Assembly (NCBI RefSeq): GCF_000375365.1
Contig: NZ_AQXB01000007.1
Span: forward strand, 62,001 to 126,000
Reading direction: 5' to 3'
DNA length: 64,000 nucleotides
Source: Corynebacterium mastitidis DSM 44356
Lineage (GTDB): Bacteria; Actinomycetota; Actinomycetes; Mycobacteriales; Mycobacteriaceae
Shown: in pieces, positions 52,830-61,152 of the stretch
Numbering within the stretch: the stretch's first letter is position 1
Layout: each line of letters starts with the position of its first letter
Program-made: the position numbers and the translations under genes
The notes under the pieces: model-generated
Database searches by the model: none
What the model was told of the DNA's origin: nothing
The model's input: the letters and a program-made list of their open reading frames with translations, nothing else

Positions 52830-54367
52830 GCGCCGCGATCCACCGCGTGGGCACCCGCGCCCTGCTCGTGGAGCTGGGCCAGCTCGACCTCGCGCTGCGC
52901 TGGCACGCCCACCTGAGCGCCCACCCCCTGCCCGGGCAGCGGGAGGTCATCGCGGCGGCGGCCACCGTGCTCGTGGTGCTGGACTCCGACCGCCAGGCCG
53001 AGCGGGCGGCGCGGGCCCTCGGCTCCCTGACCCCGCAGGCGGCCGCCGCGTCCTCCGCCCGCGAGGTGGAGGTGGAGGTGGTCTACGACGGCCCGGACCT
53101 CGAGGACACCGCCGACCTCCTGGGGATCTCCCGCGAGGAGCTGATTGCGTGGCACACCGGCACCCGGTGGCGGGCGGCCTTCGGCGGCTTCGCCCCCGGA
53201 TTCGCCTACTGCGCCCCCGCCGACCCGGAGCGGGCGCGCCGGGTGCCGCGCCTGAGCAGCCCGCGCACCCGGGTGCCGCACGGCGCGGTGGGCCTGGCGG
53301 ACTCCTTCTCCGCCGTCTACCCGCGCACCTCCCCCGGCGGCTGGCGGCTCATCGGCCGCTCCCCCACCCCCATGTGGGACTCCGCCGCCACCCCGCCCGC
53401 GGCGATCCGCCCCGGGGACGCCGTGCGCTACCGCGCGGTACGCGAGTCCATCGCGGTCACGGGAGGCACAGAGACCGCCGGGTCCACCGCGCTCGCCGGG
53501 CCGAGCCTGCCCGCCCTGCGCGTGGAGGACGCCGGCCTGCTCAGCCTGGTGCAGGACCGGGGCCGGGGCGGCCACGGCGATATGGGCGTGACTGGCTCCG
53601 GAGCGGCGGACCGGGCCAGCGCCTACGCCGCCAACGAGGCCGTGGGCAACGCCCCCGGCGCCGCCCTGATAGAGAACATCGGTGGGCTTGAGGTCGCGGC
53701 GCTCATCGACGCCACCGTGGCCGTCACCGGGGCACTCGCCCCGGTCCGCATCAACGGGCGCGAGGTGCCCCTCGGCGGGGCGCGCCTGCTTCCTGCGGGC
53801 GGCACTCTGAGCATCGGCACCGCCCGGGCGGGGCAGCGCTCCTACCTGGCGGTGCGCGGCGGCGTTGCGGCGGGGCGGGTGCTCGGCTCCAGCTCCACCG
53901 ATGTGCTCTCCGGGCTGGGCCCGGAACCCCTCCGGGCCGGGGACACCCTCCGCGTCCACCCGCCCCACGGGCTCGGCGCGGCCCGCGCAGCCGGGGCCAA
54001 CCCCCTGCGGGTGTCCGCGGACGCCGTGACGGTGCTGCGGTGCGTGGCGGGCCCGCGCGACGCCTGGTTCCGCGAGGGCGTCGCCGCGCTCACCGGCCGT
54101 GAGTGGACGGTGACCCCGCGCTCCAACCGCGTGGGGCTGCGCCTGGACGGCGCCCCGCTGGAGCGGGAGCGGGACGGCGAGCTGCCCAGCGAGGGCGTGG
54201 TCGCGGGCTGCGTCCAGGTTCCCCCGCAGGGCACCCCCGTGGTGTTCCTGCGCGATCACCCGGTCACCGGCGGCTACCCCGTGATCGCCACCGTGATCCC
54301 GGAGGACCTCGACGTGGCCGCCCAGCTCCCCGCCGGATCGCGGGTGCGCTTTGAGGAATACCAGTGA
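52826..54367 (+). CDS. pxpB: 5-oxoprolinase subunits B and C, fused (KipI-KipA)
   Basis: The 513-residue protein joins PxpB (residues about 1-205; GFAPGFAYCAPADPERARRV, RVPHGAVGLADSFSAVYPRT, PGGWRLIGRSP) to PxpC (about 215-513; LLSLVQDRGRGGHGDMGVTG, NAPGAALIENIGG, YLAVRGGVAAGRVLGSSSTD, SNRVGLRLDGAPLERE). The subunits are separate in Bacillus and E. coli but fused in several actinobacteria. The family was first described as KipI/KipA, inhibitor and anti-inhibitor of a sporulation kinase. Start ATG 52826 overlaps the pxpA stop. Confidence 0.94.
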   Translation: MSAAIHRVGTRALLVELGQLDLALRWHAHLSAHPLPGQREVIAAAATVLVVLDSDRQAERAARALGSLTPQAAAASSAREVEVEVVYDGPDLEDTADLLGISREELIAWHTGTRWRAAFGGFAPGFAYCAPADPERARRVPRLSSPRTRVPHGAVGLADSFSAVYPRTSPGGWRLIGRSPTPMWDSAATPPAAIRPGDAVRYRAVRESIAVTGGTETAGSTALAGPSLPALRVEDAGLLSLVQDRGRGGHGDMGVTGSGAADRASAYAANEAVGNAPGAALIENIGGLEVAALIDATVAVTGALAPVRINGREVPLGGARLLPAGGTLSIGTARAGQRSYLAVRGGVAAGRVLGSSSTDVLSGLGPEPLRAGDTLRVHPPHGLGAARAAGANPLRVSADAVTVLRCVAGPRDAWFREGVAALTGREWTVTPRSNRVGLRLDGAPLERERDGELPSEGVVAGCVQVPPQGTPVVFLRDHPVTGGYPVIATVIPEDLDVAAQLPAGSRVRFEEYQ

Positions 54368-54381
54368 GAGGAGAAACACCC

Positions 54382-56121
54382 ATGAGCGAGATCACCCCCT
54401 TGTCCACCGTCCTGATCGCCAACCGCGGCGAGATCGCCGTGCGCATCGCCCGGGTGGCCGCCGACCTCGGCATGAGGTCCATCGCCGTGTACTCCGACGC
54501 CGACGCCGAGGCTCCCCACGCGCGCGCTGCGGACGAGGCCTACCGCCTGCCCGGGACCTCCCCGGCGGAGACGTACCTGAACGCCCCGGCGATCCTCGAC
54601 GTGGCCGTGCGCGCGGGCGCGGACTGCATCCACCCCGGGTACGGCTTCCTCTCGGAGAACTCGGACTTTGCCCGGGACGTCCTCGCCGCCGGGCTGACCT
54701 GGATCGGCCCGGCCCCGGAGACCATCGACTCCCTGGGAGATAAGGTGGCCGCGCGGCGGATCGCGGAGTCCGTGGGCGCGCCCCTGGCCCCCGGAACCTC
54801 GGACCCCGTGGAGGGCTGGGAGCAGGCCCGCGACTTCGCCGAGCAGCACGGCCTGCCCATCGCCATCAAGGCGGCCTTCGGCGGCGGCGGGCGCGGGCTG
54901 AAGGTGGTATCCAGGGCCGAGGACATCGAGGACGCCTTCGCCTCCGCCGGGCGCGAGGCCCGCGAGGCCTTCGGCCGCCCCGAGTGCTTCGTGGAGAAGT
55001 TCCTCACCAAGCCCCGCCACGTGGAGGCCCAGGTGCTGGCGGACCGCCACGGCAACGTCTCGGTGCTGAGCACCCGCGACTGCTCCACGCAGCGGCGCTT
55101 TCAGAAGCTCGTGGAGGAGGCACCCGCGCCCTTCCTTGGCGATGCCCAGCGCCGCGCCATCGTCGAGGGCGCCCGCGAGGTCTGCCGCAAGGCGGGCTAC
55201 GTGGGCGCGGGTACCGTGGAGTTCATCGTCTCCGAGGACGGCACCGTCTCCTTCTTGGAGGTCAACACCCGGGTGCAGGTGGAGCACCCGGTGACGGAGG
55301 CCGTGACCGGCATCGACATCATCGCGGAGCAGTTCCGCATCGCGGAGGGCCGCCCCCTGTCCTTCGAGGGTGATCCCGCCTCCCACGGCCACGCCTTCGA
55401 GTTCCGCATCAACGCCGAGGACGTGGCCCACGGCTTTGTCCCCTGCCCCGGCACCATCACCGCCTTCGAGCCGCCGCTGGGCCCGGGCATCCGGGTGGAC
55501 GCCGGGGTGCGCGCGGGGTGGACCATCCCGGGGGTGTACGACTCCCTGCTGGCCAAGCTCATCGTCTGGGGCCCCACCCGCGAGGTGGCGCTGCGGCGCG
55601 CGCGCCGCGCCCTGCGCGAGTTCCGCATCGAGGGGGTGCGCACGGTGCTGCCGTTCCATCGCGACATCGTGGAGCACCCGGCGCTCGTGGGCGATAGCCT
55701 AAGCGTCTACACCGACTGGGTGGACAAGGAATACTCCCCGGCCCTGGGCGATACCCCGGAGGCCATCGAGGAGGCCTACGCCGAGCGCACCACCGTGAGC
55801 ATCGAGATCGACGGCCGCCTGCACACCGTGGGCCTTCCGGCCTCCCTGTTTGCCGCCCCGGCCCCCGCCAACGCGGCTCCGAACGCCCCAAAGCCGGAAC
55901 CGGGCGACGATGAGGGCGCGGTGCCCTGCCCCTACACCGGAACGCTGGTGGCGTGGAAGGTGGAGGAGGGCGATAAGGTCTCCGAGGGGCAGGCCATCGC
56001 CACCGTGGAGGCGATGAAGATGGAATCCAACGTCGCCGCGCCGCGCTCCGGTACGATCCACCTCATGACCTCCCCGGGGGACGCCGTGGAACGCGGCGCC
56101 GCCCTGGCCCAGATCGAGTAG
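54382..56121 (+). CDS. Biotin carboxylase with C-terminal biotin carrier domain, in the 5-oxoprolinase operon
   Basis: From ATG 54382 (SD gaggag) the product is 579 residues. The biotin carboxylase part (1-about 450) starts STVLIANRGEIAVRIAR and has the ATP loop AAFGGGGRGLKVV (about 162-174), EVNTRVQVEHPVTEAVTGID (about 292-311) and the ARRALREFRIEGVRTVLPFH end. The carrier domain has VEAMKMESNV with the biotinyl Lys (about 545). It resembles the AccBC subunit of acyl-CoA carboxylases but no carboxyltransferase gene is adjacent. Its place between pxpBC and gntR suggests a link with 5-oxoproline use, as seen near pxp genes elsewhere; what it carboxylates is unknown. Confidence 0.9.
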   Translation: MSEITPLSTVLIANRGEIAVRIARVAADLGMRSIAVYSDADAEAPHARAADEAYRLPGTSPAETYLNAPAILDVAVRAGADCIHPGYGFLSENSDFARDVLAAGLTWIGPAPETIDSLGDKVAARRIAESVGAPLAPGTSDPVEGWEQARDFAEQHGLPIAIKAAFGGGGRGLKVVSRAEDIEDAFASAGREAREAFGRPECFVEKFLTKPRHVEAQVLADRHGNVSVLSTRDCSTQRRFQKLVEEAPAPFLGDAQRRAIVEGAREVCRKAGYVGAGTVEFIVSEDGTVSFLEVNTRVQVEHPVTEAVTGIDIIAEQFRIAEGRPLSFEGDPASHGHAFEFRINAEDVAHGFVPCPGTITAFEPPLGPGIRVDAGVRAGWTIPGVYDSLLAKLIVWGPTREVALRRARRALREFRIEGVRTVLPFHRDIVEHPALVGDSLSVYTDWVDKEYSPALGDTPEAIEEAYAERTTVSIEIDGRLHTVGLPASLFAAPAPANAAPNAPKPEPGDDEGAVPCPYTGTLVAWKVEEGDKVSEGQAIATVEAMKMESNVAAPRSGTIHLMTSPGDAVERGAALAQIE

Positions 56122-56134
56122 GCGAGGAAGAACC

Positions 56135-56755
56135 ATGAGAGCAGCGCAGGCGGCGGAGCGTCTGCGCCGCGCCATCGCCGCCGGGGACTTCCGCCCCGGC
56201 GATCGGCTCCGCGAGGTGGAGGCCGCGCGGCGGCTGGGGGTCTCCCGCAACACGCTGCGTGAGGCCTTTGCCATGCTCGCCGCCGAGGGGCTGGTGGCGC
56301 GCGAGCCGCACCGGGGCGTGTTCCTCGCCTCCCCCACCGCGGAGGACGTGCGCTCCCTGTACGCCGCGCGGATGGTGCTCGAGCCCGCCGCCCTGCGCTG
56401 GGGCGGGGCGGCCGACGCCGAGGCCCTGCTTGCGGCCGTGCGCCGCGCCGAGGACGCCCACTCCCGGGGCGACCTCGCGGAGGTGGCCCGGGCCAACCAG
56501 GCGTTCCACCAGCAGATCGTGGCCGGGGCGGGCTCGGACGCGCTCGCGCACACCATGCAGCAGCTCCTGGCGCGCATGCGGCTGGTGTTCCTCTCCGCCG
56601 AGCGCCGCGATCCGCGCTTTCACGGCGGATTCATCGAGGACAACCGGCGGGTGGCCGAGGCGCTGCGGGCGGGCGACCCGGCGCGCGCGGCGGAGCTGCT
56701 GCACGCCTCCCTGGCGCGCACCCGCGACCTCGTGGCGGGGATGATGGAGCGCTAG
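56135..56755 (+). CDS. GntR-family (FCD) transcriptional regulator of the 5-oxoprolinase locus
   Basis: The 206-residue protein has an N-terminal winged helix (LRRAIAAGDFRPGDRLREVE then AARRLGVSRNTLREAFAMLA, about 5-50) and a C-terminal FCD ligand domain (VRSLYAARMVLEPAALRW, QAFHQQIVAGAGSDAL, about 70-200) with the acidic/His metal-site residues usual in FCD proteins. It follows the carboxylase gene by 13 bp and is the likely binder of the ttgttgaacaa-type palindromes before pxpA and the NRAMP-like gene. Confidence 0.9.
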   Translation: MRAAQAAERLRRAIAAGDFRPGDRLREVEAARRLGVSRNTLREAFAMLAAEGLVAREPHRGVFLASPTAEDVRSLYAARMVLEPAALRWGGAADAEALLAAVRRAEDAHSRGDLAEVARANQAFHQQIVAGAGSDALAHTMQQLLARMRLVFLSAERRDPRFHGGFIEDNRRVAEALRAGDPARAAELLHASLARTRDLVAGMMER

Positions 56756-56770
56756 CTCCCTACGCGGCAG

Positions 56771-57988
56771 CTATCCCCACAGGGCCACCAGCCCGGACAG
56801 GGAGTTCCAGCCCAGGTAGATGGTCAGCAGCCACACGACCGTGCCCAGCGCCTTGAGCCACAGCGGGTAGCGGTAGCCGCGCAGGAGGTCGCGGCGCCGC
56901 CACGCCACCCACAGCACCACCGCGAAGCCCACCGGGAGGATCAGCCCGTTGAAGGCCCCGGCGAAGATGAGCAGCGTCTGTGGGGCGGAGTCCAGCAGCG
57001 CGTAGGCCACGGCGCACGCCGCGATGAACGCCACGGTGGCCCACGAGCGCACCCGGGGAGAGGTGGCCTGGGTGGTCACAAAACTGATCGAGGTGTAGGA
57101 GGCGCCGATCACGGAGGTCAGCCCGGCGGACCACAGCACCACGCCAAAAAGCCGCAGCCCGATCTCCCCGGCGGCGTGGTGGAAGGCGTCGGCGGCGGTG
57201 TTGTCCTTGGCCAGGGTCACCCCGGTTGCCACCACGCCCAGCACGGCGAGGAAGAGCAGCACCCGCATCACGCCGGTGACGATGATCCCCAGGACGGAGC
57301 CCCGGGTGATGTGGCCCAGGTTCTCCGGGCCGGTAAAGCCGCTGTCGATCATGCGGTGCGCGCCCGCGAAGGTGATGTACCCGCCCACGGTGCCGCCCAC
57401 CAGCGTGGTCATCACCAGGAAGTCCACCTCCGCGGGGGCCACGGTGTTCTTCAGCGCCTCCCCCACCGGCGGGGCCGAGGCCACGGCCACGTACAGCATG
57501 AGCAGGATCATCAGCGCGCCCAGCCCGGCCACGATGCGGTCGAGCGCCATGCCCGCGCGCTTGGAGAGGAACACCAGCACCGCCACCAGCGCGGAGACCA
57601 CCCCGCCCACGGCGGGATCGACGCCCAGCATGGCGTTGGCCCCCAGGCCGGAGCCGGCGATGTTGCCGATGTTGAACACCAGCCCGCCCGCGAACACGCA
57701 GGCGGCCATGGCCCAGCCCAGGCCGGGCAGGACGGTGTTGCCCAGCTCGTTGGCGCGCAGCCCGGTAATGCCCAGGACGCGCCACACGTTCATCTGGATG
57801 GCCACGTCCACGAGGATGGACACCAGGATGGCAAAGGCAAAGGCCGCGCCCATCTGCACGGTGAACACGCTGGTTTGGGTGAGAAATCCCGGACCGATGG
57901 CGCTGGTGGCCATCAGGAACATGGCTCCCAGGATCGCGGTGCGCCCCGCGCTGGCGCGCGCCCGGGACTGGGCCGAGGCCTCGTTCAT
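56771..57988 (-). CDS. NRAMP-like transporter linked to 5-oxoprolinase (YcsG-like)
   Basis: From ATG 57988 (SD aaggga) the product is 405 residues with about 11 membrane segments of the NRAMP fold (LeuT type). In place of the metal-site DPGN of true NRAMP proteins TM1 reads SAIGPGFLTQTSVFTVQMG, and in place of the MPH motif TM6 reads GYITFAGAHRMID. It therefore probably does not carry Mn2+ or Fe2+. Bacillus subtilis ycsG, in the ycsF-kipIA cluster, belongs to the same branch. With a shared operator, uptake of 5-oxoproline or a related compound is a reasonable inference. Confidence 0.82.
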   Translation of the reverse strand: MNEASAQSRARASAGRTAILGAMFLMATSAIGPGFLTQTSVFTVQMGAAFAFAILVSILVDVAIQMNVWRVLGITGLRANELGNTVLPGLGWAMAACVFAGGLVFNIGNIAGSGLGANAMLGVDPAVGGVVSALVAVLVFLSKRAGMALDRIVAGLGALMILLMLYVAVASAPPVGEALKNTVAPAEVDFLVMTTLVGGTVGGYITFAGAHRMIDSGFTGPENLGHITRGSVLGIIVTGVMRVLLFLAVLGVVATGVTLAKDNTAADAFHHAAGEIGLRLFGVVLWSAGLTSVIGASYTSISFVTTQATSPRVRSWATVAFIAACAVAYALLDSAPQTLLIFAGAFNGLILPVGFAVVLWVAWRRRDLLRGYRYPLWLKALGTVVWLLTIYLGWNSLSGLVALWG

Positions 57989-58051
57989 AACGCTTCCCTT
58001 TCTGCCTGTGGGAGCCACCCGAACGCGCGGATGTGACCCATCGCATTGATT

Positions 58052-58066
58052 ATTTGTTCAACAATC
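58052..58066 (-). promoter_or_regulatory. Second putative GntR operator, before the NRAMP-like gene
   Basis: On the plus strand atttgttcaacaatc, that is gattgttgaacaaat on the transcribed strand: 13 of 15 bases match the perfect palindrome at 52009-52023, including the whole 11-bp core. It lies about 64 bp before the ATG at 57988. Confidence 0.65.
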
Positions 58067-58111
58067 TACACAACACGGGCGCCGCCTTGCACCCCAGCCC
58101 TCGGCCCTGAT

Positions 58112-58141
58112 AAAACTTAACCGTCCAGACGGTACAGTTTT
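58112..58141 (+). promoter_or_regulatory. TetR-type operator before the MFS drug pump
   Basis: A 30-bp imperfect palindrome centred at 58126/58127: core accgtccagacggt (58120-58133) with symmetric outer arms aaaact (58112-58117) and agtttt (58136-58141). It ends 2 bp before the SD (aggag) and is typical of TetR-family sites controlling efflux pumps. The TetR gene at 59721 is the likely partner. Confidence 0.7.
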
Positions 58142-58151
58142 AGGAGATGCC

Positions 58152-59641
58152 ATGACCCCGCTGCGGCGATGGGGCAGCCTGGCGGTGCTGGTGAGCGCCG
58201 TGCTGCTGCTCGTGATCGACTCCACGGTGCTCTACCTCGCGGTCCCCGCGCTTACCCGGGACCTCGCCCCCACCGCCACCCAGGTGCTGTGGATCGGGGA
58301 CATCTACTCGCTTACCCTCGCGGGCCTCCTGGTCACCATGGGCAACCTCGCGGATCGGATCGGGCGCAAGCGCCTGCTTCTGCTGGGCACCGGGGCCTTC
58401 GGCGCCGCCTCCCTCATGGCCGCGCTGGCCCCAACCCGGAGGTCCTCATCGCCGCGCGCCTCCTGCTCGGCATCGCCGGGGCCACCATCATGCCCTCCAC
58501 CCTGTCCCTCATCCGCAGCATCTTCACCGACCCCGCCGAGCGCACGCGCGCCATCGCGGCGTGGTCCGCGGCGGCGGCCAGCGGCATCGCGCTCGGCCCC
58601 CTCATCGGCGGGGCCCTGCTGGAGCACTTGTGGTGGGGCTCGGTGTTCCTCATCAACCTCCCCGTCACGCTGGCGGTCCTGATCCTCGGCGGCTGGCTGC
58701 TGCCGGAATCGCGCAACCCCCATCCGGGCCCCTTCGACCTCGCCTCGAGCGCCCTGTCCATGCTGGCGATCGTCCCCCTCGTCTACGCCCTCAAGCAGGC
58801 CACCGGCGGCGCGCTCACCCCGGGCGTAGCCCTGGCGGTGGCGGTGGGCGCGCTCAGCGGCTACCTCTTTATGCGCAGACAGCGGCGCTTCGCCTACCCC
58901 ATGATCGAGATAGCGCTCTTTGCCAATCCCGCGTTCAGCGGCGCGGTGCTGGTGAACCTCATCTCCGTGTTCGCGCTCAGCGGGGCGCTCTTTTTCTTCT
59001 CCCAGTACCTCCAGTTGGCGCGCGGGCTCAGTCCGTTCCAGGCGGGCCTCGCGGAGCTGCCGGTAGCCCTGGCCTCCATGGCCGCCGCGGCCGTGGTGGG
59101 CGTCCTGCTCGCCCGCCTCGGGCGCGGGCGCGCCATCGCCGCCTCCCTCCTCGCCGGGGCCCTCGGCCTCGCCCTCATCGCGGCGGTGGAGGGCAACGAG
59201 AACCTGGCCTGGGTGGTGCTGGCCACCGTCCCCCTGGGGCTGGGCGTGGGCGTGGCGGAAACGCTCAGCGTGGACGCCGTGGTCTCGGCGGTGCCCCAGG
59301 ACAAGGCGGGGGCCGCCTCCTCCATCTCGGAAACGGCCTACGAGCTGGGCGTGGCCCTGGGCATCGCCGTCCTGGGCTCGCTCATCACGGTGCTCTACCG
59401 GCTGCGCCTCGATCTGCCGGAGGGCACCGACCCCGGCGCGGCGGAGCGCTCGCGGGATTCCCTCGCCTCGGCCGCCGCCGCGCTCGACCCCGCGGGCGGG
59501 GCGTGGGCCACCGCCCGGGAGGCCTTCGTCTCCGCCATGCAGTCCACTACGCTCGTCGCGGCCGCCGTCATGCTGGGCGCGGCGGCGGTGGCCTATAGAC
59601 TCATCCCCAACCACAGGGACGCCGCCCCGGCGGCGCACTAG
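58152..59641 (+). pseudogene. MFS multidrug efflux pump (DHA2, QacA/EmrB type), frameshifted in a C run
   Basis: The start (ATG 58152) and first three helices (VLVSAVLLLVIDSTVLYLAV, QVLWIGDIYSLTLAGLLVTM, ADRIGRKRLLLLGTGAFGAA) are in one frame; from NPEVLIAARLLLGIAGATIM on, the remaining helices are in another. Adding one C to the C4 run at 58429-58432 restores MAALAPNPEVLIAARLL and a protein of about 497 residues with 14 helices, normal for QacA-type proton-driven exporters of cationic or hydrophobic drugs. It lies behind a TetR operator and before a TetR gene. Either a true mutation or a sequencing error in a homopolymer. Confidence 0.8.
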
Positions 59642-59720
59642 CCGCACCGATTCCCGCCGAACAACACCACAGAGCACCAAAGAGCACCGCAGCCACCGTC
59701 GATAAGCGAAAGGCACCGCC

Positions 59721-60287
59721 ATGGCCCGTTCCACCCGCAACCCGGAGGAAACCCGCCGCCTCATCCTCGACGCCGCCGCCCGCCTGGTGCGCGCCCACGG
59801 GCCGGGCGTTTCCCTCTCCGCCATCGCCCGGGAGGCCCGGGTGTCCAAGGGCGGGCTGCTCTACCACTTTCCCAGCAAGGACGAGCTGCTGCACGGCCTG
59901 GTCACGGACGTGGTGCAGCGCTTCCGGGCGCAGGTGGAGCGGGCAGACCTCGACGCCGGGGACCGCTGCCCAGGCCACCTCGGCCGCGCCTACATCCGCA
60001 CCGTCTTCGCGGACGTCCACGACCCCGGCGCGGCGCGCGAGGAGCTGGCCCTCGCCGCCCATCTCATGTCCGAGCCGAGCCTGCGCGAGGTCACGCAGGA
60101 CGACGCCGCGCGCTGGCGACGCGAGCTCCACGCGGACGGCCTGGACCCCGCCACGGCGCGCCTGATCATCGCGGCCACCGACGGCTCCATCTCCGGACCG
60201 CTGTGGGGCGCGATCCTCACCCCCGAGGACCTCCGGCTCCTGGAGGCGGACCTGCTGGCCCTGACCTACCCCGAGACGACCCCGTAG
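59721..60287 (+). CDS. TetR-family regulator next to the MFS pump
   Basis: The 188-residue protein has an N-terminal TetR helix-turn-helix (RRLILDAAARLVRAHGPGVS, LSAIAREARVSKGGLLYHFP, SKDELLHGLV, about 12-60) and a C-terminal ligand domain ending LLALTYPETTP. SD gaaagg precedes the ATG. Its place 79 bp after the pump gene and the palindrome before that gene suggest local repression of the pump. Its 3' end overlaps that of the convergent gene at 60266 by 22 bp. Confidence 0.88.
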   Translation: MARSTRNPEETRRLILDAAARLVRAHGPGVSLSAIAREARVSKGGLLYHFPSKDELLHGLVTDVVQRFRAQVERADLDAGDRCPGHLGRAYIRTVFADVHDPGAAREELALAAHLMSEPSLREVTQDDAARWRRELHADGLDPATARLIIAATDGSISGPLWGAILTPEDLRLLEADLLALTYPETTP

Positions 60288-60946
60288 AGCGTCCAGGCCC
60301 CCAGCAGGGTCAGAAAGCCCCCCACCGCGTACCCCGCGATGCGGATGGTGGGCAGGGGGTTGGCGCGCGCCCAGGCGAACAGCCGCCCCACCGCCGAGCC
60401 CGGGCGGCGGCGCACCCAGGCCACCGCGAGGGCGCTGAGCACCGGCAGGCTCAGCGCCACGGCGGCGTAGGCGATCATGCCCAGGTAGCGCTGGGCGGCG
60501 CTGAAGTCCCCGGCGGAGACCACCCCGATGCCCAGGTAAAACGGCACGGAGGTGGCGGACTGCACCACCCCGAGCACCAGCCCCACCACCGGGGTGAGCG
60601 GCGCCGGGCCGCGCAGCGGGGCCAGCACCCGGCGCACCAGCCCCACCGTGGACTCCCCCGTGCTGCGGGCGGTGCCGACCAGGGAGGCGAGCCCAAAGAC
60701 GAGGAGCACCAGGGCGTACCAGGGGGATTCCAGGGCGGCCCTGATCGCGTCGCCCAGGCCGTCGAAGATGAGCATGACCAGCAGGGCGTAGAGGAGCACG
60801 CCCAGCCAGTCGCCCAGGATGAGCAGCCCGGCCCGGCGGCCAAAGCCCCCGGCGCGCGGCAGCAGCACCCCCAGCGCCACGAGCACCCCGATGAGCAGGA
60901 CGTTCACGGAATCTGCGAGGGCCATGGAGGCGGCGTGAAGGATCAA
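60266..60946 (-). CDS. GAP/Sap-family multi-pass membrane protein
   Basis: The 226-residue protein has about six membrane helices (SVNVLLIGVLVALGVLLP, GLLILGDWLGVLLYALLVML, WYALVLLVFGLASLVGTA, PLTPVVGLVLGVVQSATSVP, GMIAYAAVALSLPVLSALAV, IRIAGYAVGGFLTLLGAWTL). The pattern of two three-helix halves fits the SfLAP/GAP family, whose mycobacterial members help to export surface glycolipids. This assignment is from layout and general likeness, so it is moderate. Divergent from the MMPL exporter gene. Confidence 0.6.
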   Translation of the reverse strand: MILHAASMALADSVNVLLIGVLVALGVLLPRAGGFGRRAGLLILGDWLGVLLYALLVMLIFDGLGDAIRAALESPWYALVLLVFGLASLVGTARSTGESTVGLVRRVLAPLRGPAPLTPVVGLVLGVVQSATSVPFYLGIGVVSAGDFSAAQRYLGMIAYAAVALSLPVLSALAVAWVRRRPGSAVGRLFAWARANPLPTIRIAGYAVGGFLTLLGAWTLYGVVSG

Positions 60947-61086
60947 GGATGCTCCTGGGGTACGGGGAGGCCGGGCGACGATGGGTACCCACTCTAGCGC
61001 CCGGCCGCCCCGGCAGCCCGATCGCCTGGGCCACCCCGGCAGGACCCAGCGGGCCCAGCCACGCGGCGTGCAGCCGAAACGAAAAC

Positions 61087-61116
61087 TTGCACAAGTAATG
61101 CATTTTTACATACCAT
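61087..61116 (+). promoter_or_regulatory. Possible promoter and operator of the MMPL gene
   Basis: TTGCAC (61087-61092), 18-bp spacer and TACCAT (61111-61116). The box region begins cttgcacaag and ends catgcgcaag, so it is partly dyad-symmetric, as expected if the downstream TetR regulator binds here. Confidence 0.35.
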
Positions 61117-61152
61117 GCGCAAGAAAACGATCCCCACGCAGAAAGAAACCCC

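Noticed and set aside
56771..57988. Mn2+/Fe2+ transporter MntH
   Set aside because: The DPGN and MPH metal motifs are replaced, and the context is 5-oxoproline metabolism.
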